NCBI RefSeq assembly: GCF_030363035.1
Contig: NZ_JAUCMN010000004.1
Coordinates: 289,685 to 353,684, forward strand
Direction: 5' to 3'
Source: Curtobacterium caseinilyticum
GTDB taxonomy: Bacteria; Actinomycetota; Actinomycetes; Actinomycetales; Microbacteriaceae
DNA length: 64,000 bases
Numbering within the stretch: the first letter of the stretch is position 1; each line of letters starts with the position of its first letter. Positions 61,856 through 64,000 of this stretch are shown here, piece by piece. Under the pieces are notes generated by a model, which was given only the letters and a program-made list of their open reading frames with translations, searched no databases and had not been told where the DNA came from. The position numbers and the translations under genes were made by a program.

Positions 61856-63115
61856 ATGCGCTTCCTCATCCCGATCCTGGTCGGGCGGATCCTCCGCGCC
61901 CTCGCACGAGCGCGGGGCGGCGGGTCCGCCTACCCGGGCTACATCGTCCTCAAGCTCGTGCCGGACTTCCTGCAGCACGTGACGAAGCAGTTCCCGAACG
62001 GTGTCGTCTTCGTGCTGGGCTCCAACGGCAAGTCGACGACCACGCACATGATCTCGGACATCGTCCGGGCGCACGGTCTCCGTGTCTTCACGAACCCGTC
62101 CGGCGCGAACCTGCCGCAGGGCATCGCGTCCGCGTTGCTCTCCGAGGTGTCGCTGACCGGCAAGCTCAAGGCGGACATCGGCATCCTCGAGGTCGACGAG
62201 GCCTTCGCGGTCGAGCTCGCCGGCATCCTGTCGCCGTCGACGGTGACGATGCTCAACGTGCAGGTCGACCAGCTCTACCGGTTCTTCGAGACCGAGCGCG
62301 TCGCCGCGATGATGCTCGACACGGCGGCGCTGTCGTCGGCGAACGTGATCACCAACCGCGACGACCAGTTCCTCGACGCCTACGCAGCCCGTGCCGGGCA
62401 GCGCGTGCTCCGATTCGGCGCGAGCGCCGAGGTCGTGGCCGCTGCGCCGAACGGGCTGCAGAACGCCGACGACTTCGACCGCACCGGCGGCGAGCCGAAC
62501 GCGGCCGAGTCCGAGGTCGTCGTGAACACCGGCGACGGCGCGACGATCCGGTTCGGCGGCACCGACATCCCCGTCCGTCTCCCGGCGCGCGGCCTGCACT
62601 ACGCGGTCGATGCGGCCGCGGCCACGGCGACCGCGAGTGCGGCGCTCGGGACGCAGTTCCGGCCCGAGGCCGTGACCAGGGCCTTCGGCACCATGAAGCC
62701 GGCGTACGGCCGTGGCGAGCGGCTGCCGATCGCGGGCGAGTCCGCCGAGTTCACGATGTTCAAGAACGCCGCGAGTCTCCAGCTCAACCTCGATGCCCTG
62801 CCGGCGCACCCGGAGCAGGTCCTCATGGCGATCGACGAGGGCACGCCGGACATCTCCTGGATCTACGACATCGACTTCTCGAAGCTCGACCACGTCGACG
62901 TCGTGTCCGGTGACAAGGCCTGGCAGATCGCGATCGCGCTCGAGCACGCCGGTGTCCGCATCGGCCGGGTCGAGCCGGACGTCGAGGCCGCGATCCGGCA
63001 CATGGAGCAGCTCGGGTCGACGACGTCGGGTACGAAGAACTTCATCGTCAACTACGAGATCATGATGATCGCCCGCAAGGCCCTGGGCCACGGGGACATG
63101 GAGAAGACCGCATGA
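61856..63115 (+). CDS. murT: MurT-like Mur ligase subunit without zinc ribbon
   Basis: 419 aa. The Mur-ligase Walker A is GSNGKST (55-61), followed by LPQGIASALL and EVDEAF; the C-terminal domain has PDISWIYDIDFSKL, the DxSWI(W/Y)D motif that in known MurT donates an Asp to the partner's active site. The known MurT proteins contain a Cys4 zinc ribbon in the middle; this region (QRVLRFGASAEVVAAAPNGLQNADDFD) has no Cys, and the protein is slightly shorter. It is 4 nt after sigA and overlaps gatD. Confidence 0.85.
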   Translation: MRFLIPILVGRILRALARARGGGSAYPGYIVLKLVPDFLQHVTKQFPNGVVFVLGSNGKSTTTHMISDIVRAHGLRVFTNPSGANLPQGIASALLSEVSLTGKLKADIGILEVDEAFAVELAGILSPSTVTMLNVQVDQLYRFFETERVAAMMLDTAALSSANVITNRDDQFLDAYAARAGQRVLRFGASAEVVAAAPNGLQNADDFDRTGGEPNAAESEVVVNTGDGATIRFGGTDIPVRLPARGLHYAVDAAAATATASAALGTQFRPEAVTRAFGTMKPAYGRGERLPIAGESAEFTMFKNAASLQLNLDALPAHPEQVLMAIDEGTPDISWIYDIDFSKLDHVDVVSGDKAWQIAIALEHAGVRIGRVEPDVEAAIRHMEQLGSTTSGTKNFIVNYEIMMIARKALGHGDMEKTA

Positions 63116-63885
63116 CGGCCGAACGGCTGACCATCCTGCACGTCTACCCGCGTCAGATGGGCGTCTCGGGCGACCGCGGCAACGTCGCGGCCCTCGTCCG
63201 GCGCGCCGAGGCCGCCAGCATCGCGACCGAGGTCGTCGAGTACGCACCCGGCGACCCGCTGCCCACAACGGCGGACGTCGTCGTCGTCGGCAACGGTCCG
63301 CTGAGCGCCATGCGCTCGCTCGGTACCGACGTCACGCGGGTCGGGGCGGCGCTCCGCGACCTGGCCACGGCAGGCGTGCCGGTCCTCGCCGTCGGCGGGG
63401 GCTTCGACCTCGCGACGAACGAGGTCGTCCCCACCGAGGGTGCGCCGGTCGCGGGCTTCGGCGTGTTCGATGCGCGGGCAGTCCGCGGTGCCGAGCGCCG
63501 GGTGAACTACTTCGTGCTCGACACCCGGTACCCGCTGCTGCCCGGAGCGCCGACGCGTCTCGCGGGCTTCGAGGACCACGCCACCCGCATCGACCTCGGT
63601 GCCGGCGTCGAGCCCTTCGCCGAGGTCGTCTCCGGCGGCGGCAACCAGGCAGGCTCGCCGGTGGAGGGTGCGATCGTGGGCACGTCGTTCGGCACGCACA
63701 CGCAAGGCCCGATCCTGCCCCTGAACCCGCAGCTCACGGACGGCGTCCTCGCTGCCGCGACCGCCCGGGTCGGCCGGGAGTACGCACCGGACCCGGAGCG
63801 CACCGCGGCCATCGACCGGTACGCGCGCGAAGCGCGTGCGACGGTCGACCGCTACGTGGACAAGGCGTTCAAGCGGATCGCCTGA
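63112..63885 (+). CDS. gatD: GatD-like class I amidotransferase with lost catalytic Cys and His
   Basis: 257 aa. YPRQMGVSGDRGN matches the start of GatD. The nucleophile elbow, AICGGFQL in known GatD, reads AVGGGFDL with Gly95 in place of Cys; HGPILPKNP reads QGPILPLNP with Gln198 in place of the catalytic His. GGGQDRE is replaced by GNGPLSAMRS. Ammonia release from glutamine should be impossible, but the fold and pairing with MurT are kept. ATG at 63112 overlaps the murT stop. Confidence 0.85.
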   Translation: MTAERLTILHVYPRQMGVSGDRGNVAALVRRAEAASIATEVVEYAPGDPLPTTADVVVVGNGPLSAMRSLGTDVTRVGAALRDLATAGVPVLAVGGGFDLATNEVVPTEGAPVAGFGVFDARAVRGAERRVNYFVLDTRYPLLPGAPTRLAGFEDHATRIDLGAGVEPFAEVVSGGGNQAGSPVEGAIVGTSFGTHTQGPILPLNPQLTDGVLAAATARVGREYAPDPERTAAIDRYAREARATVDRYVDKAFKRIA

Positions 63886-63915
63886 ACCGGCGTCCTGAAG
63901 GCGACCACCAGACAG

Positions 63916-64000
63916 ACGGGAGGCGCGGGGGCCGCGGGCCCCCCCCCCCCCCCCCGGGGGGGGGGGGGGGACCACGAGGCAGAGGGGGGCCCGGGGGGCG
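63916..64000. other. Family A arm running into low-quality contig end
   Basis: GACGGGAGGCGCGG begins what looks like another family A hairpin after gatD, but the sequence then becomes a run of about 19 C and 15 G bases and noisy GGGG-rich sequence. The assembly has probably collapsed or terminated in a strong hairpin. Confidence 0.7.

Noticed and set aside
1..64000. Prophage, insertion sequences or genomic island
   Set aside because: No integrase, transposase, structural phage gene or tRNA-flanked boundary is visible, and base composition is even.

Overview
The window is very GC-rich and comes from an actinobacterium, most likely Microbacteriaceae and plausibly Curtobacterium or a close relative (inference). 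Pointers are the single-lipoyl SucB with a separate Lpd, polyphosphate glucokinase, GlnA/GlnA2/GlnE, a class A RNase P RNA, and a very common TANNNT box placed 6-7 nt before ATG/GTG, which implies many leaderless mRNAs. The gene order looks chromosomal. There is no prophage, CRISPR array, insertion sequence, tRNA or rRNA. The right end is low-quality sequence with long C and G runs inside a hairpin.

Left part (1-24.3 kb): a truncated membrane protein; a zinc alcohol dehydrogenase/SDR pair; DUF3140; a TAT-exported GH16 glucanase; a membrane PP2C phosphatase; a divergent TetR/membrane-protein pair over tandem 29-bp operator-like repeats; an SDR; DUF1684; a retron-type reverse transcriptase; three overlapping flavin monooxygenase genes preceded by an 18-codon leader ORF; an AraC regulator; an amino-acid ABC transporter; DUF4287; a zinc-ribbon endonuclease-like protein; and a hydrolase-subunit-3 fusion coupled to a GMC oxidoreductase.

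Middle (24.3-43.3 kb): a GIY-YIG protein; a siderophore-interacting protein and heme oxygenase diverging over an iron box; ppc; an MFS exporter; an anti-sigma antagonist/anti-sigma kinase pair; a second AraC regulator; a Nif3-like protein with a degenerate zinc-ribbon coiled-coil protein; rnpB; ppgK; map; glnA2 and glnE.

Right part (43.3-64 kb): an exopolysaccharide operon (GT2 synthase, membrane-anchored GH26, UDP-glucose dehydrogenase) with a long structured leader; an 820-bp repeat-rich gap; glnA under a four-element GlnR-like operator; DUF4191; sucB, lpdA and pepA; PAC2; MFS; then sigA-murT-gatD.

The most striking candidate is the murT-gatD pair. GatD has lost its catalytic Cys (Gly) and His (Gln), and MurT has lost its zinc ribbon. 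Microbacteriaceae make B-type peptidoglycan, in which the D-Glu alpha-carboxyl, normally amidated by MurT/GatD, carries the cross-linking diamino acid. A repurposed ligase that attaches this diamino acid is a testable idea. Other notable items are the reverse transcriptase, a heme oxygenase without its proximal histidine, and two families of intergenic palindromes.
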